This document shows, in pieces, positions 17,256-25,464 of a stretch of DNA of 64,000 nt. The notes beneath the pieces are model-generated. The model was not told where the DNA came from. It did not search any database and was given only the letters and a program-made list of their open reading frames with translations. The stretch is from Gammaproteobacteria bacterium. GTDB taxonomy: Bacteria; Pseudomonadota; Gammaproteobacteria; Pseudomonadales; Azotimanducaceae. The translations under genes and the position numbers were made by a program. How positions within the stretch are numbered: position 1 is the first letter of the stretch; each line of letters begins with the position of its first letter. The stretch spans positions 654,627 to 718,626 of the forward strand of contig VXNM01000010.1 of NCBI GenBank assembly GCA_009840545.1, in the 5' to 3' direction.

Positions 17256-17953
17256 GCTCGAGGACCAAATAATGCGGTGCCCAAACGTACCAATGTTGCG
17301 CCTTCTTCGATGGCGATCTCGTAGTCGTTTGTCATTCCCATCGACAACGTGTCCCAATGCTCGGACTCAGACGGTCTCACTTCTTGAAATAGCTGGTAAA
17401 GAGTACTAAATGCCGTTCTCGATTCTTCTGGATTGGAACGCGCTCTGGGAATCGACATGAGACCTCTGAGCCGTAGTAGGGGAAGTTCCTGCAAGTTGGT
17501 GACCAAGTCCGCTACATCTCCAAGACACACTCCGGATTTTTGGGGTTCGTCGTCCACATTCACTTGGACACAGACGTTAAGAGGTTCGTTGGATCTCGCG
17601 TCGTTCAATCGATGTGCGATTCTGGCACGATCGATGGAATGAACCCAGTCGAAATGTTGAGCGATCATGTTTGTCTTGTTTGATTGAACGGTTCCCACGA
17701 AGTGCCACGTCAGTCCGAGGGACTTAAGCGCATGAATTTTGGGCAATGCGTCGGCCACATAGTTCTCACCAAAGTCCAATTGGCCGGCTTGCGCCAATGT
17801 TCGTACTTCTTCATTCGTTCGGGTTTTGCTTACGGCAAGTAGTCCAATAGCCCCAGGACTGCGCCCAAACCGTATCGCTGTAGATTGAATTGAGTCTAAC
17901 ACCGACAGATATCGATCCTTTATGCGGGAAGGCTCAACTGTAAACTCAGTCAA
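17252..17953 (-). CDS. yggS: PLP homeostasis protein (YggS/PROSC family)
   Basis: A 233-residue protein matching YggS length (E. coli 234) when started at TTG 17953, which overlaps the ruvX stop (TTGA). The PLP-binding lysine lies in LLAVSKTR. Family segments: LDFGENYVADALPKI, WHFVGTVQSNKTNMIAQHFDWVHSIDR, CVQVNVDDEPQKSGV, LRGLMSIP and LSMGMTNDYEIAIEEGATLVRLGTALFG. It holds pyridoxal phosphate and keeps free vitamin B6 and amino acid pools balanced. The frame extends upstream in ruvX but that part has no family similarity. Confidence 0.94.
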   Translation of the reverse strand: MTEFTVEPSRIKDRYLSVLDSIQSTAIRFGRSPGAIGLLAVSKTRTNEEVRTLAQAGQLDFGENYVADALPKIHALKSLGLTWHFVGTVQSNKTNMIAQHFDWVHSIDRARIAHRLNDARSNEPLNVCVQVNVDDEPQKSGVCLGDVADLVTNLQELPLLRLRGLMSIPRARSNPEESRTAFSTLYQLFQEVRPSESEHWDTLSMGMTNDYEIAIEEGATLVRLGTALFGPRA

Positions 17954-18366
17954 GAGTCGCGACCGCCTCGATCCTTGTCTACACAAAGCTCGTGAAGCCA
18001 GCTTTCTCCGATTGCACACGCCGCGATAGCGTGATCGGAATGGGCATTGCTTGTTCGAGACTTGGACTCGATCGTCGTCAAGCGTTCATCAACGAAATGT
18101 ACTGGCAGTGAAAATCGTCGTTCCAAGAACTTGCCAAACTTTCGAGACGCCTTGGACATAGGAGACTCCGAATCGTCCATGTTGAGAGGAAGACCAACGA
18201 TCAGTTGTGTTGGTTTCCACGTGTTCAGCAATAAGTCCAACTGTTCGATACTAGGTCTGCCCTTTTTGGCTTTGATCGTTGTTGTTGGTTGAACCGAGCT
18301 TGTAGTCAATTCGATCGTTGCGACACCGATATGTGACATCCCAAAATCGAACGACATGGCACCCAT
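17950..18366 (-). CDS. ruvX: Holliday junction resolvase-like RuvX/YqgF
   Basis: A 138-residue RNase H-fold protein. The first catalytic Asp is in AMSFDFGMSHIGVA; VGLPLNMDDSESPMS and VHFVDERLTT are the conserved strands; the C-terminal Asp motif appears as SDHAIAACAIGESWL. It processes pre-16S rRNA 5' ends in E. coli. Two ATGs (18366 and 18357) are possible starts. It follows algH by 14 nt and overlaps yggS. The pairing of algH and ruvX is standard in this lineage. Confidence 0.93.
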   Translation of the reverse strand: MGAMSFDFGMSHIGVATIELTTSSVQPTTTIKAKKGRPSIEQLDLLLNTWKPTQLIVGLPLNMDDSESPMSKASRKFGKFLERRFSLPVHFVDERLTTIESKSRTSNAHSDHAIAACAIGESWLHELCVDKDRGGRDS

Positions 18367-18380
18367 ATAGTTTCGGCTTC

Positions 18381-18953
18381 CTAAGCGGAGCCGCTTTGCG
18401 GTGATAACTTGCTAAAGTCGACTCCGACGGAGGAAGAGACCTTCGATACTCGCGTTTCGTAAGGTTCGTCGAATAGCGTCCGATGGTCTGCAAGACACGT
18501 CATCCAAGCGTTCTCGCCCAGTTCGTTGTCCAACTGTTTCGGACCCCATCCCGCATATCCAAGAACGAACAAGTAGTTTTTCGGTCCCTTTCCTTCGGCG
18601 ATGGCCTTAATGGTCTTGTAAATTCCCTCACCGGAAGAGTCTGTAATAAGCGCGATTCCATCGGTAACTTGAAGCGAGTTGTCCGTTTCGAAATCGTCAG
18701 AATGAATAATTGATGGATGCGATGGATTCACGGGGCCCCCTTCCAAGATGGGGACTTTCTCCCCTTGAGTGGGGTCTAGCTTTGCTTCTTTCATGATCTC
18801 GGCTAGCTTGAGCGGAAGGGGCCGATTTATCACGAACCCCATAGCACCGTCGTCTCCGTGACGCACCATGTAGGTCAGTGTGTCCTCGAAGTAGGAATTA
18901 ATCTGGCTGGGCAACGCCAGAAGAAAGTGGTTGATTAGAGTCGAGCTTTCCAT
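18381..18953 (-). CDS. algH: YqgE/AlgH family protein
   Basis: A 190-residue UPF0301 protein. Characteristic parts: LINHFLLALPSQINSYFEDTLTYMVRHGDDGAMGFVINRPL at the N-terminus (SyfedTvtyivxHxxxGAmGlviNrP pattern), PILEGGPVNPSHPSIIHS, and FVLGYAGWGPKQLDNELGENAWM. The biochemical role is unknown; in Pseudomonas it was named for an alginate regulatory effect. It is the first gene of the long minus-strand operon reaching to hemW. Confidence 0.94.
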   Translation of the reverse strand: MESSTLINHFLLALPSQINSYFEDTLTYMVRHGDDGAMGFVINRPLPLKLAEIMKEAKLDPTQGEKVPILEGGPVNPSHPSIIHSDDFETDNSLQVTDGIALITDSSGEGIYKTIKAIAEGKGPKNYLFVLGYAGWGPKQLDNELGENAWMTCLADHRTLFDEPYETRVSKVSSSVGVDFSKLSPQSGSA

Positions 18954-19817
18954 GTGCTAATCATAGTCTCCCCGTCCGAGCAATTCGAGGCAGACTCTGC
19001 AATTGGCGATCGAAATTAGGTCTAGAGTCTCAATCATTAGTGTTGTTCCCATCTTTCGACTAGTGTGTTTCATTGAATTGAATCACCCAATTTGAGAAGC
19101 CATGCTTTTGCTCCGATCATGTCCGCGAGGATTGAAACTAATCTACAAATCTGCTTTGGGGTGGATCCAGGGCGAAAATGGCGTGACTCAACAACGAAGT
19201 GGTGCTGTAGCTTTGAATAGTAATCAAGATTCATTCTGAGAGGAAGTCCATGGCTTCTCGTGCACTACCGATCGCACATAACGTAGAGGGTGAATTCAGT
19301 CCGGCGGATTGAAAATCAACTTGGCCTAACAGACTTCTCTTATCTCGCTGAGCTGGTTCTAATCTACAGTGTACAAGCGATGTCGTCCAGACCTATCTTC
19401 TGGGTACGATCAGATGCGTCTTGCAAGTTGCACAGACAGTTCCTAGCTTGCTCGTTTTCTTTAACGTCGTCGTCGGCAGTCAAGACTGTAGATGACATTT
19501 GGTACGTCCTTACTCTCGTTTCAGTCGGTCTATTCTGAAGAACGGAGTTGATGCCTTCGGTGCTTTGGTGGTGTGGAGAATCCATTTACCGTAGTAGTAC
19601 CAGTTTTGTGCCAATACTGAATTCAAGCTTGTTGCGCCAATCTGTGTTAGGTCAGCAGCGACTGAGCATTCTGAGAGAGAACTTTTTACACTGGCGTCTA
19701 TGTCCGTCCACAAGGCCTATGCATTGGAAGTAGCGACTGTCGAATGTGCAAATCTGCGAACTATATATTTGGATATTAGCGAGATAGTTATTGACAATTT
19801 GCCGTATAATTCACTAG
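18954..19817. other. Intergenic stretch of about 860 bp, nothing identified
   Basis: Upstream region of the algH operon and of the divergent DUF4143 ATPase gene. Short frames here have no ribosome site plus domain evidence. TATAAT at 19805-19810 lies just before the ATPase start but has no -35 at proper distance (TTGACA at 19791 is only 8 bp away). I see no RNA gene or repeat. Confidence 0.5.
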
Positions 19818-21179
19818 TTGTCGCAGCTTGAGCGTTTTGTTGTGCAGTCAACGGGTCAACGTCAATCGTATTACTCTCGATTTGTGACACCCAATCTTGT
19901 TCGTAAGCTGGATTGGTCGCCGGTTGTACTTCTATCGGGTCCAAGACAGAGCGGAAAGACAACCCTTTGTAAAGCTATTCAGCAAGACCTCTCTTTCGGA
20001 GGCACGCGTTACGAGTATCTTACGTTCGATAACCAATCGACGTGGGAATATGCGACTGACGATCCCATCGGATTCGTCGATCAGCTTCCGACTTATGTGA
20101 TATTGGATGAAGTACAACTCGTCCCCGGCATTTTTAGAGCATTGAAGACGAAAGTAGACGAAAACCGAAGTGCGGGTCGCTTTCTACTTACAGGATCCGC
20201 CCAGCTGTCGCTCTCCACGGGTCTTGCTGATGCTCTTGTCGGTCGAATGAGCCTCGAGACTTTGTACCCCTTGGCACAAATTGAACTAAACGTGCCGTCG
20301 GCTTCAGGCGAACATGCCTATGTTGGTCTGTTTGATTCCGAGGATCTTGAGCGCAACGCTCAAGCACCATTGTTCATTCAAGATCTATTGGAGGGCCATG
20401 TCTCCACCGAGTTTCTTCCGCGACCTCGATTGGAAAGAGACCTTGCTCAGCGATTAGTCGAAGGCGGCTATCCGGTAGCGCGAACGCTTGACGTTCGAGC
20501 CCGACGAAATTGGCACCACGACTATATTCGTACCATTGCACAACGAGATATCCAACAGTTGTCCTCAGTACGACGCATTGACATCATACCGGAACTTGCT
20601 CGTGTTGCAGCCTCCCAGACATCTCAACTATTCAATCTCAGTGCAATGGGGCAGACTCTGGAACTCAGCCGAAACACGATCAACGAATATGTTTCCATCC
20701 TACAGTCACTTTATATCCTTCAATACGTTCCATCCTGGTCAAACAACCGACTAAGTCGTACTGTGAAAGCTCCGAAACTCCAATTTGTGGATACCGGACT
20801 TGCATGTTCGCTTCTCAATCTGGACGTGGAGTCGTTGTGGAAAGATCGTGTGCTTTTTGGTCGGTTCGTAGAAACATTCGTGCTCCAGGAAGTCGTCAAG
20901 CAACTGTCGTGGTACGAGGGTGCGACCTCCCTCTTTCACTATCGCGACCGCGACCGCAACGAAGTGGACATTGTTATCGAAAAGGCCGGACATGGGATCG
21001 TTGCTATCGAGGTAAAGACTAGAGCAACTGTGCGAAGTTCCGACTTTAGAGTCCTGAGGAAACTCAAGCAGAGCTCGGAAAAGTTTATTGCAGGTGTCGT
21101 CTTGTACGACGGAGAGAGAACTCGTTCGATCGATGACGATCTCTACGCTGTTCCATTATCCAAGCTCTGGGATATGTGA
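19818..21179 (+). CDS. ATP-binding protein with C-terminal DUF4143 (PD-(D/E)XK-like) domain
   Basis: About 453 residues. Walker A is GPRQSGKTT (41-49); Walker B is YVILDEVQ with D97-E98; LLTGSAQ follows as a sensor-like strand, then a YPLAQIEL strand, the usual layout of AAA/DUF4143 proteins. The C-terminal domain contains NEVDIVIE...AIEVKTRA, giving D384 and E398-x-K400, a nuclease-like PD-(D/E)XK arrangement. A winged-helix-like region (about 265-305, AVAASQTSQLFNLSAMGQTL-type) lies between. The start is uncertain: TTG at 19818 has no Shine-Dalgarno, and GTG codons at residues 9 and 23 are options. DUF4143 ATPases are widespread, stand-alone and horizontally mobile; the function is not established. 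Confidence 0.88.
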   Translation: MSQLERFVVQSTGQRQSYYSRFVTPNLVRKLDWSPVVLLSGPRQSGKTTLCKAIQQDLSFGGTRYEYLTFDNQSTWEYATDDPIGFVDQLPTYVILDEVQLVPGIFRALKTKVDENRSAGRFLLTGSAQLSLSTGLADALVGRMSLETLYPLAQIELNVPSASGEHAYVGLFDSEDLERNAQAPLFIQDLLEGHVSTEFLPRPRLERDLAQRLVEGGYPVARTLDVRARRNWHHDYIRTIAQRDIQQLSSVRRIDIIPELARVAASQTSQLFNLSAMGQTLELSRNTINEYVSILQSLYILQYVPSWSNNRLSRTVKAPKLQFVDTGLACSLLNLDVESLWKDRVLFGRFVETFVLQEVVKQLSWYEGATSLFHYRDRDRNEVDIVIEKAGHGIVAIEVKTRATVRSSDFRVLRKLKQSSEKFIAGVVLYDGERTRSIDDDLYAVPLSKLWDM

Positions 21180-21255
21180 ATAGGTGCGAATTTACACTCC
21201 CGAACGGACCACCGCTCAAGACCACCGCAACTAGACGACTTGCTGTAAGTAATCT

Positions 21256-21543
21256 CTATGCTTCTCCGCCGACAATAAACGGCAACTCCTCCACAGCATT
21301 GACCGTACAGTCAAACCTTCTCTCATAGTCTTCGACTAGGTGTTTCATCAACCCTATACCGTGCCTCAAGTCGCACAGGCTCAACGCATGTAACTGACCG
21401 GCATTGGAATTCAGTGGATTACGAATTTGAATCGCGATGACCCAATTGATGTCCTGTGGTGGCCAACCCTCCTTCTCGAGTTCTTCAGAAATGTTTTTTG
21501 TGATTCGTTTCAATTCCGGTGATGCAACGATATTGCCTGCCAT
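21256..21543 (-). CDS. Small hypothetical protein (95 aa)
   Basis: Unrecognised. The ATG at 21543 (a GTG three codons earlier is possible) opens 95 codons with protein-like composition: an N-terminal helical segment (SPELKRITKNISEELEKEG), an IQIRNPLNSNAGQLHALSLC strand-rich centre and an acidic C-terminus. No signal peptide or membrane helix. It converges with the DUF4143 ATPase gene. Weak ribosome site. Confidence 0.5.
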   Translation of the reverse strand: MAGNIVASPELKRITKNISEELEKEGWPPQDINWVIAIQIRNPLNSNAGQLHALSLCDLRHGIGLMKHLVEDYERRFDCTVNAVEELPFIVGGEA

Positions 21544-21863
21544 TCTGAGCACCGATCTAATCTTTCAATGCGATTCTAATTTTAACTAATTCACAGAAGA
21601 TATCAAGATTTCGTGTAGATTTTCGTTCCAATTGTCGGCATTTAGGCAGATTGACGACTAATTCTCTAGTAGTATGCGGAAGAAGTCGCGACGGCTTAAC
21701 GATTCTGATCCAATCTGAAATGAATTATATCACTATTAAAGAGTACGGAATCTGAAGACTTTAGGTATTTCGTATCTATGTGCACGAATTGGATGGCACA
21801 CCCAGTCCAACACCTCGACAATCTATAATTGTGCTCTGTCAGTTAACTCGAAAAACCTAAGAC
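21544..21863. other. Intergenic stretch (320 bp), nothing identified
   Basis: AT-rich spacer between two small divergent genes; presumably holds both promoters, but no element can be assigned with confidence. Confidence 0.4.
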
Positions 21864-22091
21864 ATGACGATGCAAATCGGTACGGCATCCTCCCACCCAA
21901 ATCTAGAGAGTTCTCTCGAAGACGTAGAGTCCTGTGTACAAGATCACAACAAGATTTTGGAACTATTGGCTCAGGTGGTCTTGAGCGGACCTGAGTTAGA
22001 GGTTTCGGAAGAACTCAAAGAAGAACTAGCAGCACTAGCTCGTAGATCCAGCGCGACAATAGCAAGAATCCGACGCTCCTCCAACAGGTAG
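21864..22091 (+). CDS. Small hypothetical helical protein (75 aa)
   Basis: Unrecognised 75-residue protein starting at ATG 21864. It is predicted mostly helical with an acidic heptad-like stretch (SLEDVESCVQDHNKILELLAQVV) followed by EELKEELAALARRSS and a basic C-terminal tail, so a small coiled-coil or helical-hairpin protein is plausible. No clear Shine-Dalgarno. Convergent with the ABC permease gene. Confidence 0.4.
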   Translation: MTMQIGTASSHPNLESSLEDVESCVQDHNKILELLAQVVLSGPELEVSEELKEELAALARRSSATIARIRRSSNR

Positions 22092-22180
22092 TAATCGCGT
22101 CAGGTTTAGTGCATTTTCGATTGCTTCGACAGAGCAACCAAGCTCCCCAAAAACACTCGGATCGACCATTAGCTGACGCG

Positions 22181-22933
22181 CTAGGTGACTTCCTTGTAAC
22201 GCAAGCGCCACATCGCCAACAAAAAGAATATTAGGGCCAGATCAAAGGCGTAGAGGGTCAACATTGTCACATCGCCCCAACCATAGAGAGGCGTTGTGCT
22301 AATGAGATGAATCCAGACGTTGTAGAGATTGTAGCTGGGAAGAGCGTAGGAAATGTAGAAAAAGGGTCCCTCCGTCACAAAGAACTCGAACACCCACCCT
22401 AGATCACTAAAAAATGCTAGGACGGCTGCAATGGACGGATGCATTATTGTCGATAGCACCAGAGCCAAAGTACCCATAATGAGAAACTGGCAAAAGGTCA
22501 TCCATGGGGCGTAGCGCGTCGCAGGTAAAGCATCTAGATCAAACACGAGAATGTACACTGCCATGAGGCCTCCCATGGCTAGTGAATAGCCAAGTAACAC
22601 AGCGACCGCTCCGATATATTTGCCGAGCAGGAATTGCCAGCGCGAAACCGGTCGAGCAAGGATCATCGCGATGGAACCCTGACTGATTTCAGTATGAATG
22701 GCACTTGCTCCAACGTAGATGGCCACCAGACACCCACAGAAAGAAGTAATCGCATAGAAAACAACAAGAACAGCGATCAGCTGTTGCGATTCCTCAAGAA
22801 GTCGGGATACCGATGCGAAGACCATGAAGAAAATCAAAGTGATGAGCAATACGACGATCACCAGCGCAATTAGTAGCCTGCGATGCAATAGTGCTCGTAG
22901 GTAATCTAGCGCTACGACCAGTACATTGTTCAC
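22181..22933 (-). CDS. ABC transporter permease, ABC-2 type (NosY/CcmB-like layout)
   Basis: A 250-residue membrane protein. The GTG at 22933 lies 2 nt after the ATPase stop with GGGGAAGAGG upstream, so that start is preferred over upstream codons inside the ATPase gene. Six hydrophobic segments are visible, beginning with LLIALVIVVLLITLIFFMVF and ending with FDLALIFFLLAMWRLRY. EISQGSIAMILARPVSRWQFLLGKYIGA is the conserved cytoplasmic segment of ABC-2 permeases such as NosY. It forms an exporter with the ATPase encoded just upstream. Cargo unknown. Confidence 0.88.
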   Translation of the reverse strand: MNNVLVVALDYLRALLHRRLLIALVIVVLLITLIFFMVFASVSRLLEESQQLIAVLVVFYAITSFCGCLVAIYVGASAIHTEISQGSIAMILARPVSRWQFLLGKYIGAVAVLLGYSLAMGGLMAVYILVFDLDALPATRYAPWMTFCQFLIMGTLALVLSTIMHPSIAAVLAFFSDLGWVFEFFVTEGPFFYISYALPSYNLYNVWIHLISTTPLYGWGDVTMLTLYAFDLALIFFLLAMWRLRYKEVT

Positions 22934-22935
22934 GT

Positions 22936-23661
22936 TTATGCCTCTTCCCCATCGATGGTTTTGAAGAAAAGCTCTTCTAGCGAATCGTCGTTCGCCTCGT
23001 CCCAAGTGCGAAGATCTTCAACTCCTTTCAATATGCCTCGCTGCAGAATTGCAACACGATCGCACACTGCTCCGAGTTCCGAAAGAATGTGTGAGGATAT
23101 GAACACTGTCTTGCCTTTTTTCTTCAAGTCAAGAACCAATTCGCGAAACTCGCGGCGACCTACCGGGTCCATGTTTGAAGTTGGCTCATCAAGAACGAGA
23201 AGATCTGGATCGTGCAACAGTGCTTGCGCCAGGCCTAAACGCTGCTTCATTCCCTTGGAGTACTTTCTTATCCTGCGTTTGGGAACATCGTCAAGACCAA
23301 CGTACTCGAGCAACTCCTCGACTCGTTGAGATAAATGGCGAGGCGTTAGTCCCGAAAGCTGACCGTAGTACTTCAGTAGGCTCGGACCGGTGTGATACAT
23401 GTGCAAGTTGATGCTTTCAGGCACATAGCCCAGGCGTCGTCGGTGTCTTGTACCTGTAACGGGTTCGCCAAAGAGCTGGGCGGTTCCGCCGCTCGGACGA
23501 ATGAAATTCAGTAGCAAATGTATCGTTGTGGATTTTCCCGATCCGTTTGGACCGATGAGGCCAAACACTTCGGATTCTCGGACCTCAAGGTCGAGGTCTG
23601 TGAGCGCGACCGTTCGACCGCCGTATGTCTTTGACAGTTTCCGGGTAAGGATTACGCTCAA
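22936..23661 (-). CDS. ABC transporter ATP-binding protein
   Basis: About 241 residues when started at TTG 23661 (GAGAG upstream, 16 nt after the thioredoxin stop). Walker A GPNGSGKST (37-45), signature YSKGMKQRLGLAQAL, Walker B LLVLDEPTSNMDPVGR, H-switch FISSH. The overall order resembles NosF-type ATPases of ABC-2 exporters. The C-terminus ends ...LEELFFKTIDGEEA, typical of drug/lipid exporter ATPases. Works with the permease immediately downstream. The open frame continues upstream inside the thioredoxin gene but that is not coding. Confidence 0.92.
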   Translation of the reverse strand: MSVILTRKLSKTYGGRTVALTDLDLEVRESEVFGLIGPNGSGKSTTIHLLLNFIRPSGGTAQLFGEPVTGTRHRRRLGYVPESINLHMYHTGPSLLKYYGQLSGLTPRHLSQRVEELLEYVGLDDVPKRRIRKYSKGMKQRLGLAQALLHDPDLLVLDEPTSNMDPVGRREFRELVLDLKKKGKTVFISSHILSELGAVCDRVAILQRGILKGVEDLRTWDEANDDSLEELFFKTIDGEEA

Positions 23662-23677
23662 TTGACGCGCTCTCGAC

Positions 23678-24301
23678 CTATGAGGACGCTGCCGTCGGTA
23701 CTTCTTGGAGCAACTTCTCCAGAAGAGCACCCAACTTATTGGCTTGGGCTTTGGCCTGTGCCGAAGAAACTGCACCGCCCACTTTGGAGAATTGTAGGTG
23801 TCCGCTCTTGTCGACAATGAATAATTGAGGAATACCTCCTACTCCGAAAGCATCCTTGATATCGTCGAATGGATCCATCACAACATCGAAGCTATAACCT
23901 TCACGATCTATGAACTCCTGGACGGTTTCTGCATCTTCCCCCACGTTGACTGCCAAGACTTTCACGCCACGTCCACCAAATTCCTCGTGCATCTCCTGCA
24001 AGGCGGGCATGCCCTTTACACAGGGCGTACACCAGGTGGCCCAGAAATCAAGCACGACGACCTGCTGATCGCGAAAGTCGGACAAGGCTATTGATCCGCC
24101 ATGGAGGGTGCTGCTTTTGAAATCCGGAATCTGATCACCTATCTCGAACTTGCTGTAACCCCCTGACATACCGTCAAGTCCCAATCCAAGTCCTGCTACG
24201 GGTGCCAGCTTTGCTTTGACCTCATAGTGAATCCATACGGTTGCGATCGCGAGAATTGCTCCGGCGATCACCAATCCAATGCTTCGTGCATCCAATTTCA
24301 T
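23678..24301 (-). CDS. TlpA/ResA-like membrane-anchored thioredoxin
   Basis: A 207-residue protein with an N-terminal membrane anchor (IGLVIAGAILAIATVWIHYE) and a periplasmic thioredoxin-fold domain. Active site C91-T-P-C94 in VVLDFWATWCTPCVKGMPAL; cis-proline region FGVGGIPQLFIVDKSG. It is the first gene of a three-gene unit with an ABC-2 exporter; such pairing occurs in nos, ccm and bacteriocin-type exporters. It probably reduces disulfides on an exported partner or on apo-cytochromes. No nos or ccm gene is nearby. Confidence 0.9.
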   Translation of the reverse strand: MKLDARSIGLVIAGAILAIATVWIHYEVKAKLAPVAGLGLGLDGMSGGYSKFEIGDQIPDFKSSTLHGGSIALSDFRDQQVVVLDFWATWCTPCVKGMPALQEMHEEFGGRGVKVLAVNVGEDAETVQEFIDREGYSFDVVMDPFDDIKDAFGVGGIPQLFIVDKSGHLQFSKVGGAVSSAQAKAQANKLGALLEKLLQEVPTAASS

Positions 24302-24513
24302 TGATGTTTTCCTAGCTTAGCGCTGATCGAGATGGAGAATTGGTCGTTTTCGGACGAATTCAGGCGCCGAGACTCCCAATCCCGCTCATTAAACAATTAC
24401 TCGTGCATTCTAAACGAAAGCTTGTACTCAAGCACTCTGAACAGACTAGTTAGCCTTACGATACTGTCTGATAGTGGTTTCCAAGAATCGACTTAACGTT
24501 GCCGGATCAAAGG

Positions 24514-25464
24514 CTACACTGCAAACGTCGCTACTCCGTCCCTTCGTTTTAAGCTCAGCATCGCCAAGACACATGCCTCGGGTTCTTCAAGCTGAAGGAA
24601 ATGCGTTGTGTCCGGTAAAAAGTCATAGTCGAGTGCAAGAATTTCGTTCATTGCAACCGTGGGCATGTATGAGTGTGGCATGACCGGATCGCTGCCGATC
24701 ACCTTTACCGGGCACGAGAGCGCGTCTACGTTCACCGACGAGGCAAAGCGATATCCCTGCTCGGCAATCCGTGCTTCGTATTCGGGAAGACACCGCAGAA
24801 TATAACTAGCGTTGTCGTCCGCAAGACGAGTCGTGGTTTGTGCTATCAATTCAACGACTCCGGGTCGCAATCGGTCAAATGCAGGTGCTTTTCGCAGGCG
24901 ATCTGCAAGAAACTCTCGTGATTCGAAGGATGCTCGTCGTCGACGTGCGGCATTTACCATGCTCTGCATCGTCTTCATGAGACGTTCCTTCTGAATCGGA
25001 TCGCAACCTTGAGGACAGACAAAGGGATCGAATAAGACCAACCCCTCGAACGAACTTTCTCTGGTGCTCGCCTCAATCATCGCCACTTGTGCAGACATTG
25101 AGTGAAATACACCAATGACGGGTTTCGGTCCAAAGTAGCTTTCGATTTCGCGCGCCACTTGCGTGATATCGCGCACAAATGTTGGAATCGAATGCGAGTC
25201 CAGCGGTCCGACGTCGTTCCAACCGTGATTGCGAAAATCGAATACCACGATGTCGAACCGATTCATGAGCAACGACCAGAACGGGTAGTAGGTGTCTGCT
25301 GCAAAACCGTTGGCATGGCTGAGCACTATACGGATCCCGTCGGGATTGCCGTGGCGACGGAGTAGTATGGAAGCGCCATCCTCCATGTGTGCCTCGCGGG
25401 TCGTCAGCGGCTCGGGTACGGTCCAGCGATCGTTTTTCGTTGCTTCGTCTTCTGCCTCGCTCAT
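24514..25464 (-). CDS. Alpha/beta hydrolase with variant nucleophile elbow
   Basis: A 316-residue alpha/beta hydrolase-fold protein. LSHANGFAADTYYPFWSLL is the oxyanion (HG-like) loop with AN-G; VVFDFRNHGWND is the beta4 region. The nucleophile elbow reads GVFHSMSAQVA, so the serine is present but the usual G-x-S-x-G is changed to F-H-S-M-S. A late TTHFLQLEEPEA supplies the His. Its ATG overlaps the stop of the upstream PLP decarboxylase (ATGA at 25464-25461), indicating coupled translation. Substrate unknown. Confidence 0.85.
   Translation of the reverse strand: MSEAEDEATKNDRWTVPEPLTTREAHMEDGASILLRRHGNPDGIRIVLSHANGFAADTYYPFWSLLMNRFDIVVFDFRNHGWNDVGPLDSHSIPTFVRDITQVAREIESYFGPKPVIGVFHSMSAQVAMIEASTRESSFEGLVLFDPFVCPQGCDPIQKERLMKTMQSMVNAARRRRASFESREFLADRLRKAPAFDRLRPGVVELIAQTTTRLADDNASYILRCLPEYEARIAEQGYRFASSVNVDALSCPVKVIGSDPVMPHSYMPTVAMNEILALDYDFLPDTTHFLQLEEPEACVLAMLSLKRRDGVATFAV

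Noticed and set aside
19791-19810. TTGACA and TATAAT in front of the DUF4143 ATPase gene
   Set aside because: Spacer is only 8 bp instead of about 17, so they do not form a sigma-70 promoter together.
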